DNA of 64,000 nt. It comes from Episyrphus balteatus. Its lineage: Eukaryota; Arthropoda; Insecta; Diptera; Syrphidae. Under the pieces are notes generated by a model, which did not search any database, was not told where the DNA came from, and was given only the letters and a program-made list of their open reading frames with translations. Both the position numbers and the translations under genes were made by a program. The stretch is taken from positions 7,006,001 through 7,070,000 of the forward strand of contig NC_079138.1 of the NCBI RefSeq assembly GCF_945859705.1, written 5' to 3'. Positions 1 to 12,618 of this stretch are shown here, in pieces (the first letter of the stretch is position 1; every line of letters starts with the position of its first letter).

Positions 1-3000
1 CTTCAACCTTTGATTTGGTATGCCAATCACCTCAAAACTCTCACAAACAACGAAGATATTGACCTTGAATGGCCGTGTGTCTATTCAGTTGACGCAAAAA
101 AAACTGCATTTTTCCATATGGGACGCTTTTTGTTTTCTTAACATCACAAGCTAACGGTAAGCATCATCAAATAATTCATTAAAGCTCAATCTTAGAAAAA
201 AATGGACACAATGTCTTTGAAAATTTGTGTTCTTATTCAGTTAAAGCGGAGTGTATATGATTCATTGGACTTGTGGCTATGAAAATCAAATATCATACGT
301 CCATGAATCATATGTGAGCCCAAAACTAAATCCTATTTTTAACAATATTTACCAATTACTCAGGTAAAAAACCAATTCTTATTGCATTATTTGTAAATAG
401 TAATGCTTATTTTTGAAAGAAAGTACTGGACGTTGGAGCTGATTTTGAATTAGTTTGTATGGGGACAGTAAATTATATTTAATGAAAATATGTGTATGTA
501 TCATATATGATTCATGGTACTCTGGTGGCAATTGGAAAAATAAATTATATGAATCCAATGTGCTTCATGGGACGTATAGAGTTGATGATGAGAATAAAGG
601 ATTTTTTGTAAAATCCTTTGAGTCGTTTTTGAGAAAATCAAACTTTTCCAAAATTTTTATATGGGACGTTCCATTATTTTTGGTCATAAAAAAATTAATT
701 ATAAAAAATCATGGAGGTGAGAGATTTCGAGGACTGAATTCTTAAAAAGTCAAATTTGTTTTATGATAAAAAATTCATGCTCAAATGTTAGCACAAAAAT
801 GTATATTTTTCAATTCACCCCAAAACCCTAAAAATTAGTACTAGAAAAACCGTTCCTAGAAATGATGGTGATCTCTTCAAAACCTCTAAAGTCGTCTAGA
901 AGTATTGTCAATGTGGATGATGTAGGTATCATTATATTTAGATAGTAGGTCTTAAATAAACTAAATATAACTTTATTTCTTGGTCCAGAGACCAATTTTT
1001 ACAACTAAATGCTTTTATGCACGTCCGAAATACCTAGGCCATAAGTAATATTTTCTTTTGTTTTTTTGGTAACTTTTTTTTATAAAAGTGTATATTACAG
1101 CCATACTTAGATAAGATACTGATTAAAAATACCCAACCTATACCACATTGTTTATTCAGGTTCTAAAAGCGTTCCCGGAAATGACGGAAATTAAGGTCAA
1201 AACTTAATTTATTTTTATTTTTTATGTCACAAACTAAAACAAAATATTTTTGAGTTAGATGATTTAAATATTGACACTTTAAGAAATGTTGGTACCCTGC
1301 GTCATTTTTCTTGGGTCAACTTTTATTAATGTATAAAAAATAACACCATATAATTTTTTAATTATGAGATGTACAAATTTATAAAGAGTATTGTTTATAA
1401 ATGGTGTTAAGAAAAGAAATACTTAAAAATAAGTGACTTGAATGTGTTTTTAAGTCATTTGAAGATCAGTTTTTGAGTTATGGTCATGTCCGGGAACGCT
1501 GTTTTTGAGTATATTAGATGCAATAAAAACGAAATGAAAACTTTTCTACCCGAAACATATACATTCTTAGATGCGTGGCTACTAGTTGAATCAATAAATG
1601 AGAAAAAACCTTTTGTGAAATGTTGTTTTGTATTTTTAAAATGCCTGGACATCAATTTTTCCACCTCCATGATTTTGACCCATATATAACCCTAATCGCA
1701 AGTAAAAATAACAATTATTTATTAGAAATCTACTTACCTAAATCAAAGTAGTAGCATTGGAAATATATTTTGGTATCAAGTGAATAGAAAATTAATGAAT
1801 AAGAAGGATGATCCACAAAAAAATTAATACAATGTAAAAGTGTAGTATTGTATTGCCGTAGTTCAAGAAATTATAATGTTTGTTGGTAGAGCGTGGATAA
1901 GATACACATGAAAATCAAATTTTATTCTAGGTTTATAGACTTTAATGAATTCTGTACACAAGTCTTGTGCTCTGCATCTTTGGGGGCCCTTAAATCCTGG
2001 GGACCCTGTTACATGGATATAGCTGATATAGCGGTAGCTACGCCCTGTCTTCATGGTACCTACTCAAGGGAACTTCGTATATTACGCAATTCCTAATATA
2101 GACTAGTTTTTTTTTATTAGAAAATAGATTTTATTATACAATCATAAATACATTTCTGAATTCGATTTACAAATGTTTTATGACATATAGACCGAGAACC
2201 CATAGCAGCAGTATATCGGGACTCTTTAAGGACGCCTGGTTGGGGTAAGGACGGTTTAAACGTCTGGGACTAATTTATGTACTATCGAGAGGTAGTTATA
2301 TTTTTTTAAGACTTACCTACTACCACATAGTTTTATAACAGGAAAAAAATAATATTTCAAGATTTTAATGAAATTCAGTATTTCGGGACTTATCAAGAAA
2401 GGTAATGCCGTGGTTTAATCGTCTGGGACCAATAAAGTTCCGATTGAAAGGTACTTGTAATTTTTTAAGAGTGACCATCATTATAGTTATTATTTAAGAA
2501 GGAAAAACAAAATTAACTTATATCGTTTCTGAAAATGCATTTCACAATTTTAATGAATTCTGGTAGGGTGAATGCCGCGAATTTTTGTAATCGTGGTATT
2601 TTTTTCTGATATTTTGTTATACCACAGTTGTGGTTATACCTCCGGCTTCGAAAACTGATTTTTTTTACCATTTTCGGGAACGTTAGGCAGGGAGGATGTC
2701 ATGAATAAAATGTTTGGGACCTAACTTTTTGAAATCAAAGTGTCACCCTCTATGAGTGAGATCTATATGAATTAAAGTGGTTAAAAACTCCACACAAAAA
2801 TCGGAAAAAATGCATTTTCAACCCCAAAAAACCATAGAATGCCGTGAAATAAACCTGCCAGACTTTTGAATTCTTTATCAGAACGCTAATACCTACAAAT
2901 ACATATAACCTTTTTTCGGTTATATCTTGATTTCGATATGGTAATTCTGGTCTTATAAAATTATAAAAATCACTTCCGTTCAGCATGTAAAGAACTTCAT

Positions 3001-3352
3001 CCTTTTATTTGTTTGTTGAGTTTTCTTTAGCAACTTCTTAATTAGCTTTTCCCAAGCGTAATTCTTTTTACTTCTGAAAGCATGGAGCAAACGCCTATAA
3101 AATGCGTAGTATCTTTAGGGGTAGGTCCAAATGATGGGGTGTGTAGTTCAATAGCAGCAATTCTCCTGTCGCATCGACACTATTTTTAAAGTAGCTTATC
3201 GTGCTGGGATCGTGTTGTAGCTTTGAATAGTACATTCTATTCTATTCAAAATTCTTCGTACGATTTACAAATTTCATTACTTTAATTTCCAATATTTTTA
3301 CATAGTATGTAAATCTTAAAACTTATTGTTTTTTTTTTATTATTTTACACAG
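1..3352. other. Intergenic region upstream of lid with degenerate repeats
   Basis: No coding region is supported here; the short open frames have no recognisable motif and no fly-like codon pattern. Diverged repeat modules recur by eye. One carries a core like CGTTCCCGGAAATGAC and appears near 848, near 1168 and, inverted, near 1485-1500. Another carries CGGGACT and CTGGGAC and appears near 2215-2270 and 2385-2430. They resemble the modular fold-back repeats found elsewhere in the window but are too decayed to delimit. The lid promoter probably lies in this stretch, but no core promoter could be assigned. Confidence 0.4.
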
Positions 3353-3423
3353 AAAAAAAAAACAAAGGAAAATGTATGAAGAACTGAAATAACTTTCCAT
3401 AAGATAAGCAAAAAAGCACAGAA
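3353..3423 (+). promoter_or_regulatory. lid: Probable lid 5' UTR segment with a short upstream ORF
   Basis: A T-rich tract ending TTTTACACAG (AG at 3351-3352) looks like a 3' splice site, so lid transcripts may enter a 5' UTR exon at 3353. Within it an ATG at 3372 opens a six-codon frame ending in TAA at 3390-3392, 31 bases before the lid ATG. A second ATG at 3376 stops after three codons. Such upstream frames usually reduce initiation at the main start. The splice is inferred, not shown. Confidence 0.4.
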
Positions 3424-6400
3424 ATGGCATCACTAAACGAAACAAGTCGCGTTTCAACAGATCCAAATTGTTCACCACCACAATTAACCTCTCGCCCACC
3501 TGCATCTGCATATTCTATTCAATGGCCACCAGCAGCGGTAGCTCCTTCGTCAGGCGGTGACATCTCACTATCACCAGCGCTAGGTAGTCCAGCCAAAGGT
3601 CACGAATTATCATCCTCCGGTGCAGGAGTCAATCGAGTCAAAGCCTATCAGCATCTTCCACACAGTTCGTCGACGTTTTCACAAAATAAAAACCAAGAGT
3701 ACGAATTTTTAAAGCCGCCCGAATGCCCGATATTTCGGCCGAACGAAGATGAATTCAAAAATCCCCTCACTTATATAAGTAAAATACGACCTATTGCTGA
3801 GCGGTATGGCATTGCGAAGATCTTACCACCAAAAATGTGGACACCACCATTTACAGTGGATGTCGATAAACTTAAGTTTACTCCCCGAGTTCAGCGATTA
3901 AATGAGCTGGAAGCAAAAACTCGTGTCAAGTTAAATTTTCTTGATCAAATCGCTAAGTTTTGGGAGCTTCAGGGATCCTCGCTTAAGATTCCAATGGTTG
4001 AAAGAAAAGCTCTCGATTTGTATTCATTGCATCGAATTGTTCAAGAAGAAGGTGGCCTTGAGCAGGCAACTAAAGAACGCAAATGGTCTAAAGTAGCACA
4101 TCGCATGCAATATCCACCGGGAAAGAGTATTGGGGCAATTTTGAAAGGTCACTACGAAAGAATTCTTCATCCTTTTGATATCTACACGTCAGGCAAAGTT
4201 ATCGACATCAAATTGGAGTCTGAGAGTGATGATAAAGACTATAAGCCGCACGGTATAGTGTCGCGTCAACAGATAACACCACCAAATGAAACAACAGCTA
4301 GGCGCTCAAAACGATTCGCCAATATGAACGCCAGTAAGGAGTCGGCCTGCGGACTAGGCACTATTTCTGCAAACATTAAACCAGAAACTGAGGATGACAA
4401 GAAATCCGTAAAATCTTTAGCAGCACGTCCTGGCAGAGGAAGATTCATACGTCCGGCCACTCCAGCTTTGTTAATTCACAATGACCCTCTTGCCAAGTAT
4501 ATTTGTCACATTTGCAATCGAGGCGATGTAGAAGAAGCAATGTTGCTCTGTGATGGATGCGATGATAGTTATCACACGTTTTGTCTACTACCACCCTTGC
4601 ATGATATACCTAAGGGGGATTGGCGTTGTCCACGTTGTGTGGTTGAAGAAGTTAGTAAGCCAACGGAGGCATTTGGCTTCGAGCAAGCACAGCGGGAATA
4701 TACTTTACAGCAATTCGGTGAGATGGCTGATCAATTTAAAGCCGATTATTTCCATCGGCCGGTGCACCTCGTGCCCACGGATTTGGTGGAACGTGAATTT
4801 TGGCGCATTGTCTCGTCCATTGATGAAGATGTTACTGTGGAATATGGCGCTGATTTGCATACAATGGACCATGGATCGGGATTTCCGACCAAGAGTTCTT
4901 TATTCTTACTGCCGGGCGATCAAGAATATGCAGAATCAAGTTGGAATTTGAATAATCTTCCTTTGCTGGAAGATTCAATCCTTGGTCATATTAACGCTGA
5001 TATAAGTGGAATGAAAGTTCCGTGGATGTATGTGGGAATGTGCTTCGCTACCTTTTGTTGGCACAACGAAGATCACTGGTCTTACTCGATCAATTATTTG
5101 CATTGGGGTGAACCGAAAACTTGGTACGGTGTGCCAGGCAGTAAAGCTGAAACTTTTGAAAAAACAATGAAGAGTGCTGCCCCAGAACTCTTTGCCTCGC
5201 AGCCTGATCTCTTGCATCAGCTGGTGACGATAATGAATCCCAATATTCTTATGAATAGTGGTGTTCCAGTTTACCGCACTGACCAGCATGCTGGAGAATT
5301 TGTTATAACCTTCCCTCGTGCTTACCACGCTGGCTTTAATCAGGGCTACAATTTTGCTGAGGCTGTTAACTTTGCTCCGGCTGACTGGCTTAAAATGGGT
5401 CGCGACTGCATCAATCATTATTCGATGTTGCGACGATTCTGTGTCTTTTCACATGACGAACTTGTCTGCAAAATGGCTCTAGAACCGGACAAGCTGAATT
5501 TTGCCATTGCTACTGCCTGCTACATCGACATGGTTAAAATGGTTGATTCGGAGAAAAAATTGCGAAAAAGTTTGCTGGAGTGGGGTGTCACGAAGGCTGA
5601 GCGTGAAGCCTTCGAGCTAATACCTGACGATGAACGCCAGTGTGAAGTTTGTAAAACCACTTGTTTTCTTTCAGCGGTGGCATGTCAGTGTACAAAACAA
5701 ATTGTCTGCCTTCGCCACTACTCGGAGTTATGCGAATGCAAACCGGAGAGCCATTTGTTACAATATCGCTATACTCTTGATGAGATGCCTCTGATGCTGA
5801 AGAAACTCCAAGCAAAGGCACACAGTTTTGAACTTTGGCTTACTAAATGTCGCGATGTAATCGATCCACCCACTCCTGGTAGTAAAATTACATTGGAAGA
5901 TTTGCAGGAGTTAGTACAAGAGGCAGATCGAAAGAAATACCCCAGTTCGCTGTTGATAGACCGTCTTAATTCAGCCGTACTTGAAGCTGAAAAATGCGTG
6001 ACTGTAATTCAACAATTAGACATAAATAAAGTTCGTACACGCACTCGCCATTCGAATGATTCTACAAAATACAAATTGACCATGGACGAATTGGAGTTAT
6101 TTGTCGAAGAAATTGATAATCTTTGTTGTGTTATCAAAGAGGGTCAGAGTGTTCGAGAATTGCTAACGTTTGGAAAGAGTTTTGTTACTTCTGCCGATGC
6201 CTTATTATCTAAAAAAATCAACAAAGTGGAAGAGAAGGCTATTGAAAAGCTTATCGATGAGGGTCAATTGCTGTGTATTGAGTTGCACGAGTTGAAAAAT
6301 CTACGCATTCGATTTGAACAAGTTTCTTGGTATAATAAATCTCGACGTTACCGCAACTCCAGTTCAAAACTACAAATAAGTGATGTAAATCGCCTCATTC

Positions 6401-9280
6401 AAGACGGCCAAAAGCTCATCCCAGATCCGATTTTAGAAAAAGAAATTGGGACATTGCAGGGCATTGTACTGTCGTCTGAAGCTTGGGAGAAAGCTGCAAA
6501 ATCATGTTTTCAAACAACTACTCCAAGTGATATGTCAGAAATTGAACTTATTCTCGAGGCAGCTGAAAAAATTGTTATTGAGCTACCCACGAAGCCGGCC
6601 CTCAAGGAAGCATTGAAAAAATCTCGAGATTGGCTCGCCGCAGTAGAGATGCTGCAAAAGAACGAACATTATCCATACTATCACACTCTTGAAGCAGTCG
6701 TTAATCGAGGATTGAATATTCCGTTGAAGCTAGAAGAATTAGATCGAATGAAAAAGCATCTAGATGCAGCGAGCGAATGGAAAGATAAAACTGCTAAGTC
6801 GTTCCTTCGCAAACACACCCGATTCACACTTCTCGAAGTTTTATCACCACGTACAAGTGCCCTTATGACAGGTAACACTAGCGAATGCAATCTCCCCCCC
6901 AAACGAACACCCCCCGAAGAGCAATTCACCGAAGATTTAAGTCCTGCCCAAATGGTGGATGCATTTAAAAAGGCTGAAGAGAAGGAAATCACAGAAATGC
7001 GTGAATTGAGACGCTTTAATTCAAAGGCATCAACCAATGCGTCAGCTGAAAGGAAATATTGTTTTTGTAAGGGCAAGTTTACGGGGCAAATGTACTTATG
7101 TCAGCTTTGTGCCGATTGGTATCACAGGGAATGTGTGCCCAAGGTTCATTGGAAAGACGGTATGATTGTTACTCAAAATGGGCAACCAGTAATGACTTGT
7201 AAATACTTGTGTCCGTCTTGTATGAGGTCTCGTCGTCCTCGATTGGAGGCGATTCTATCATTGTTGGTGTCTTTGCAAAGGCTCCCAATACGCCTACCTG
7301 AAGGTGAAGCTTTGCAATGTTTGACTGAACGGGCAATGAATTGGCAAGATCGGGCTCGCCAAGCTTTTCTCATAGAAGATGTAGCTGCTGGTTTGGCATA
7401 TCTAAATAGTTGCAGACAAAAAAAAGGCGACAAGTCCAAAAATGAGTCTTCAACTGAGGAGAAAAAATTATCATCATCAAAGCTTGATGGTGGTGAACAG
7501 ACTACCGATGGCGATCTCACAGAATCAGACCTTGCAAATGATGACAGCTGTGGTGAAGACTTCAACAATATTATTTTCTCGCGTAGTGAAGGCGAAGAGG
7601 AACCACAAGCAGAGATTGACAAGGAATCAATGCTAATGGCCTCGGTCTTAGGAAGTGATGATTTGCAAACAAATGATCTAAATACCGAAAGTAGTTTGTT
7701 AGAATCAAACAAACCCACTTCAGGAGGAAGGTTTGTTGCTGAATTTTTGTCTTGTGTTAACGAATTTTAAATACTTGTTTTTTTTCTTTTAGTGAAATTG
7801 AACATGCATATTCAGTTCCATCTTTAACCGGTCAATCTGATGTGACACCTATAACAACACCTAACAGCAACACCAGCAGCATTATCAATACAAAAGCTCG
7901 TACACCTTCCCCGCCTATTCCTTTTGAGTTAAAACCATCAACATTAGAAATTCTGGAAAATCTTATGTTGGAAGGTGATTTACTGGAAGTATCACTCGAT
8001 GAAACAAATCACATATGGAAACTTTTGAATTTAGCTAAATCACAAAATACTGATGCTGCTGCTTCACATGTTGCTCAACAATCAAATAATGTAAGTATAA
8101 GGTATTTTTGTTTCATTAATTAAATTGAGTTGTAATTTTTTTTTTCTGTACAGCAAAAGAAGCGAGAATCAAAAGAATTTGGTAGTCAATCGGCGGCGGC
8201 GGCACGAGCTTTCAAAAAGCGCCAAATGCTTGATGGAGGGGCATCAACAACTACAACGACACCAGTCAAGCGTTTATGGAAAGGTGATTGTTATTTAGCC
8301 TTAAAGAAGTTCAATTTTATATTTTGTTTCGACCTGTAGTCCAAAATTACGCGTTTCGCCCAGGCACAACAGGACTACAGGTCAAAATATAAAATTTAAC
8401 TTATTTCCAAAAACTCCACAAAAAAAAAATAAATTCTTGTTTGCGTTTTCTTCTTAAAAGAAGTTCGACTTGAAATAATTAATTTTTACTTTCGATTTTG
8501 TCTTTCATTTTGTATCCAAAAAAGGTTCCGAAGCCAATCGCAAAACAATTGGAAAACGTGATAAAAAAATCAAAGAGGGCGCTGTTGCAAGTGCAATATT
8601 TGGTGGAGGCGATAATACTTTGGACAAATTGACCGATTCTGAAGTTGGAAGTGGAAGCGTCAAACCATCACCATCGTCAACAGCAGCAACAACATCAGCA
8701 GCAAATGTACGAAAACGTAAACGTGCTGGTGGTGGAGGTGGCGGTAAATCGTCAGCTAGACATGATATGTTGTCTATGATGAACTCAACATCCGATGACG
8801 ATGAAGAATGTCGTGCTCAAAATTGTCACAAGCCATCAGGTAAGATATGTTTTTTTTGTTTTTTTCCTCACTCCTCTCAACTCATTTATTTTAGGTCGCG
8901 AGGTAGATTGGGTTCAGTGTGATGGAGGTTGCAACGAATGGTTCCATATGTTTTGTGTTGGATTGGATCGTAAACAAATAAAGCCAGATGATGATTATAT
9001 TTGTAAACGCTGCATGAAATCAAATGCCGAAAATAATTCATCCTCCTCTTCTTCTGCTGTTGTGACTGCAACTCCAACTCAAACTAATCAGCAACCTCAA
9101 CAGCCTCCATCGATCATAGAAGCTTCCATATCATCGTTTGTTGAAAAATCAAATAACGTAGATACGATTTCACCATCATCAGCCGATGTAGCTATTGTTC
9201 AAACAACATCAGTTATAACAACTCTGTCATCAACGTTTTCACCCACAAGTACAAAACCCCACAAAGATATTGTGAGTTAA
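3424..9280 (+). CDS. lid: Lid/KDM5 histone H3K4 demethylase, five coding exons
   Basis: Nuclear JmjC dioxygenase expected to remove methyl groups from histone H3 lysine 4, using Fe(II) and 2-oxoglutarate. Coding exons: 3424-7730, 7793-8090, 8154-8283, 8525-8839, 8895-9280; each junction has GT/AG and keeps phase, giving about 1,811 residues, close to fly Lid. Domains by residue: JmjN ~98-139; ARID ~161-253; PHD1 361-405 (CHIC, CDGCDDSYHTFC); JmjC ~506-680 with iron ligands H547, E549 (HNED) and H635 (FPRAYHAGFN); C5HC2 finger from C740; PLU-1 helical region ~800-1140; PHD2 ~1210-1272; C-terminal PHD3 ~1674-1730 (CDGGCNEWFHMFC). Known Lid/KDM5 has this exact order. The start ATG lies in GAAATGG after in-frame non-coding sequence. 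Reading through the first intron would end the protein early at 7770. The stop follows a GTGAGT donor-like hexamer at 9272, so a longer spliced tail cannot be excluded. Domain content is complete and all iron ligands are present, so the gene looks functional. Confidence 0.97.
8309..8400. repeat. Hairpin inside lid intron 3
   Basis: Within the 241-bp intron 8284-8524, the left arm 8309-8342 (ending GACCTGTAGTCC) is complementary to 8372-8400 (starting GGACTACAGGTC). The match continues through an AT-rich stretch, with one 5-nt bulge on the left and a 29-nt loop. It is probably a tiny MITE or an expressed hairpin; no protein sequence is affected. Confidence 0.7.
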
Positions 9281-11339
9281 ATATTCAATTTTAACTTAAA
9301 CAAAAAAGGTAAATTAAACATAATATTAGGCTGTATTAAGAAAAATACAAAAACAAAAAACATCCCACGATCAACCACAACCAAAAAAGTTTAAATCATA
9401 AATTTTATTTTAAATTAAAATGTTTTGGCAGTTTTGAGAGTTGTATGATAAATTGTATTCTTATTTAATTATTTAATTTTTTTTTAAGAAGCAAAAACTA
9501 CTAATTTATAAAGTAGTTGTAGTTTAATTATTTAATATGCACACATCTATACATTTCTATTTCTTTTTTTTTTTAAGTATTAAGCTAGAAGAAAAAAACT
9601 CAATGAAATTATAATATTAAAAATGTAATATTTAGTTTAACAAATATAAATATTTCATTTTCACTTTTCATTGGAATGATATATGTATGTATAAATAAAT
9701 GATATATATATTCACATTTTAGAGCTTTGTCCAAACGGATACTATTCTAAATGAAAACTTCCAGTTAAATGTGTTCCGGAGAAAGGTTTTCAACCGAGAA
9801 ACTCTCAAACGTCGTTCCATTTTTGTTTTAATTTTGTTCCCTCCTCATTAATAAACGAAAAGAGCAAAATTTGCAGAAGATTTTTTATTTTGAGCCTATC
9901 TTCCTAACAGATTACCCCGGGAATTTTCATACAAAATAGGGCTGGTAGAACCAGGGACGTATTGGTTTCATCGGTTGGGTCATTCATTTTTGATTTTTTT
10001 TTAATTCATTACATCGAGATTATGTTCAAAAAAATAAGTCGAATATAATTGGAAAAAAAATCAGTTGGTTTAAAAAAATATTTATTCCATTTTTACCTCT
10101 TTCAATTAAAAAAATAGTTTTACTAACATAGCCACTCTTGATTTTATTTTAATTACTCCTTGAGAACTTTGAGTCTTTGAAATAAACAAACTGTCATAAG
10201 TCTTAAAAGAATGTTCTTCTGTTTTGACTTTTTTTTATAAAAAAACTGGGAAGTTTCTTAATCATGGCATTCATTTTTGAAAAGTAAATTAAATCAACGA
10301 CGACTCTCATGTTTAGCTATATCATTTCGTGTTCATTGCAAAACTCTCACAAAAAATACCCTGTCAATTTGCGTTAAAAAAATAAACACGGTAGGTTTTT
10401 TCTTTTGGCAGTAAGACTAACCTCCACGAAATATTTGTTCATAAGAACCATAAAAAAAGAAGATCTCCTTCTTTGTTAATTGTGTCAATTTTCCATATCT
10501 AAAATATTAACCACATTAGTTTTCCAATCTCGTCTAATTTTTGGTTTTATTCTTTTGTGAACGATGATTAAAAAAAAAAAAAAAAAACAATCCAAACCCA
10601 AAGAACCTGATTTTATTACAACCAGTCTCCCTGTGGTTGGATTTTAAATATAAATTCATGAATTTGAATTCTGTATAATACGTATGGAATTTTATTTTAG
10701 TTTTTTTGAACAATCAATCAGTTGAATTATTTTGATCTCATTACAAAAAAAAAATAAAATAAAAAACAAAACAAAAATTCTTTTATTCGTATTTTACTTT
10801 TATTTATAACAAATAAGAAACGTGTAAAAAAAAAAAAAACAAAAATTGATGAAATATTTAAGATAAAAAGTATTGGATCAAAAAGAAACCAACAATAATA
10901 AATAGAAAAATTAAATTTTATTCGATAATCCAAACACTTTAGAATTAAGATTTTAATTAATATAACTGTATAAATATATTTTTCCGCAATTAATAAATCT
11001 ATAAAAAAATATATATATTTAATGAGCTTTGTAAAATGTTTTGATATGCAAGACGAAACACAAACAAAAAACATTAATATAGAAAAATTTAATACATATT
11101 TCGTTGAAAAAAAGTATACATGCAAATATACATTATATAATAAATAGATATTAGAAAAGAAAAAAAAATAATTATATGTAAGTAGTTTCTAATAAAAACT
11201 CAATGTCTTTTGAAAAAATCAATAAAACAAAACAATTATATGAATATGTATAATATAATATTATTTTATTTTATTTTTTAAAATAAACAATCTAATCGAA
11301 GTACTTTCATGTATTTTTTTTGTTTTTCCTTTTTTTTTC
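9281..11339. other. lid 3' UTR and AT-rich intergenic DNA
   Basis: There is no gene here. Candidate poly(A) signals AATAAA for lid occur at 9693 and 9850. The stretch 10560-11330 is almost purely A/T with long homopolymers. The minus-strand open frame at 10727-11125 is a by-product of that composition (Phe/Ile/Leu/Lys rich, no motif). Confidence 0.5.
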
Positions 11340-11813
11340 TATAAATGAAATGTCTAGACTTTCACAACCTCATTAAAGACATCCCAAAGGAAGAGATTTT
11401 GTTTGTAGGTGGAGATTTAAATGGACATGTGGGGAACGGCAACAAAGACTAAGAGGACTGCCATGGTGGCCTTGGATACGGAGCTAGGAACCCTCCTGGT
11501 GAAGAAATTCTAAACATGTGCAGGTCGCATATTGTTATAGTGTTGAATACTATGTTTATTAAAGAAAGCCGGCACCTTATCACTTATATCAGATCGACTA
11601 CCATCTGGTATCTAGATTCATGAAGCCACTAGTGAAAGATTTCAAAGTGATATTAGGAGAAGCGATCGCCCAACAACACCGTTTCCTCCTACTGACAGAC
11701 TTTTTTATGGAGAACAAGGTGACAAATAAACAAAGAGAGGCTATCGGGGGAATCAAGTGGTATAACCTGGAGAAAGAAAAAGGCGATGCATTTATCTCTG
11801 TTATGAGAAATTA

Positions 11814-12618
11814 CACTGGTCTACAAAATTTAATTTTTTTTTTGGTGCTGAGACTATGATATACTTTTCTATAAGTTTTTGATGTGCTGAACTCGAATCT
11901 GAAGTCAGAAATATCCTATCAGCTCCCGTTTTTGAAATATTACAGTTAGAAAGTTCGAAAAAATCGTTTTTTTTACTTTTTTGGAGTTAACAAGATCTTC
12001 CCCACATGAACCAAAATATATTTTTCTGAAGGTTTTGGGTGTTTTGAACTCGAATCTGAAGTCAAAAATATCCTATCAGCTCCCGTTTTTGAAATATTAC
12101 CGTTAGAAAATGCCACTTTTACCACTTTTTATTTTATGCCTTAATTTGAAGAATTTTTTTTAAATATAATTCATAACGGTTTCTATAAGAACTATTTTCC
12201 TTCTTTCGAGACCTGTTTAAATCTTTGCAATATCTTTTTTACTGTCGGAGATATCTTAAAATGAAGTAAGTGGGTTTTTATCAAGAAGAAGATGAAAACG
12301 TGATATCTGTTTGATACATTACAATAACCCAAAAAACTGACGATATCTCGAACAATAAAAGAGATATCGAAAAGATTTAAAAAGATCTTGAAAGAAGGAA
12401 TATAGTTCTTATAGAAACCGTTATAATTTATATTTAAAAAAAAAAATGTCTTCACATAAAAGCATAATCTCAAAAGTAGTTTTTTACATCTTCTAACGGT
12501 AATATTTCAAAAACGGGAGCTGATAGGATATTTCTGACTTCAGATTTGAATTCAGCACACCGAAAACCTATAGAAAAGTATATCTTAGTCTCGGCACCAA
12601 AAACCTTGTAGACCTGTG
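11814..12618. mobile_element. Modular fold-back element, copy A (TSD TTA)
   Basis: 805 bp, bounded by TTA at 11811-11813 and 12619-12621. The ends are inverted: CACTGGTCTACAA at the left and TTGTAGACCTGTG at the right. Inside are two plus-oriented ~110-bp modules (near 11850-11970 and 12010-12115) and one minus-oriented module (12485-12600) of the type AATATTTCAAAAACGGGAGC. The middle holds a further inverted pair with CGATATCTC motifs. Removing the element and one TTA restores continuous LINE coding sequence across the site, which fixes the boundaries and shows it jumped in after the LINE. It encodes no protein, so it is non-autonomous. Confidence 0.88.

Noticed and set aside
455..745. 96-codon open frame
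   Set aside because: No recognisable motif, no fly-like codon bias, and lies among degenerate repeats; most likely chance.
4975..5418. 147-codon minus-strand frame and similar frames under lid
   Set aside because: Antisense shadows of the well-supported JmjC and PHD coding exons.
10727..11125. 132-codon minus-strand open frame rich in Phe/Ile/Leu
   Set aside because: Produced by A/T homopolymers in AT-rich DNA; it resembles a membrane protein only through composition.
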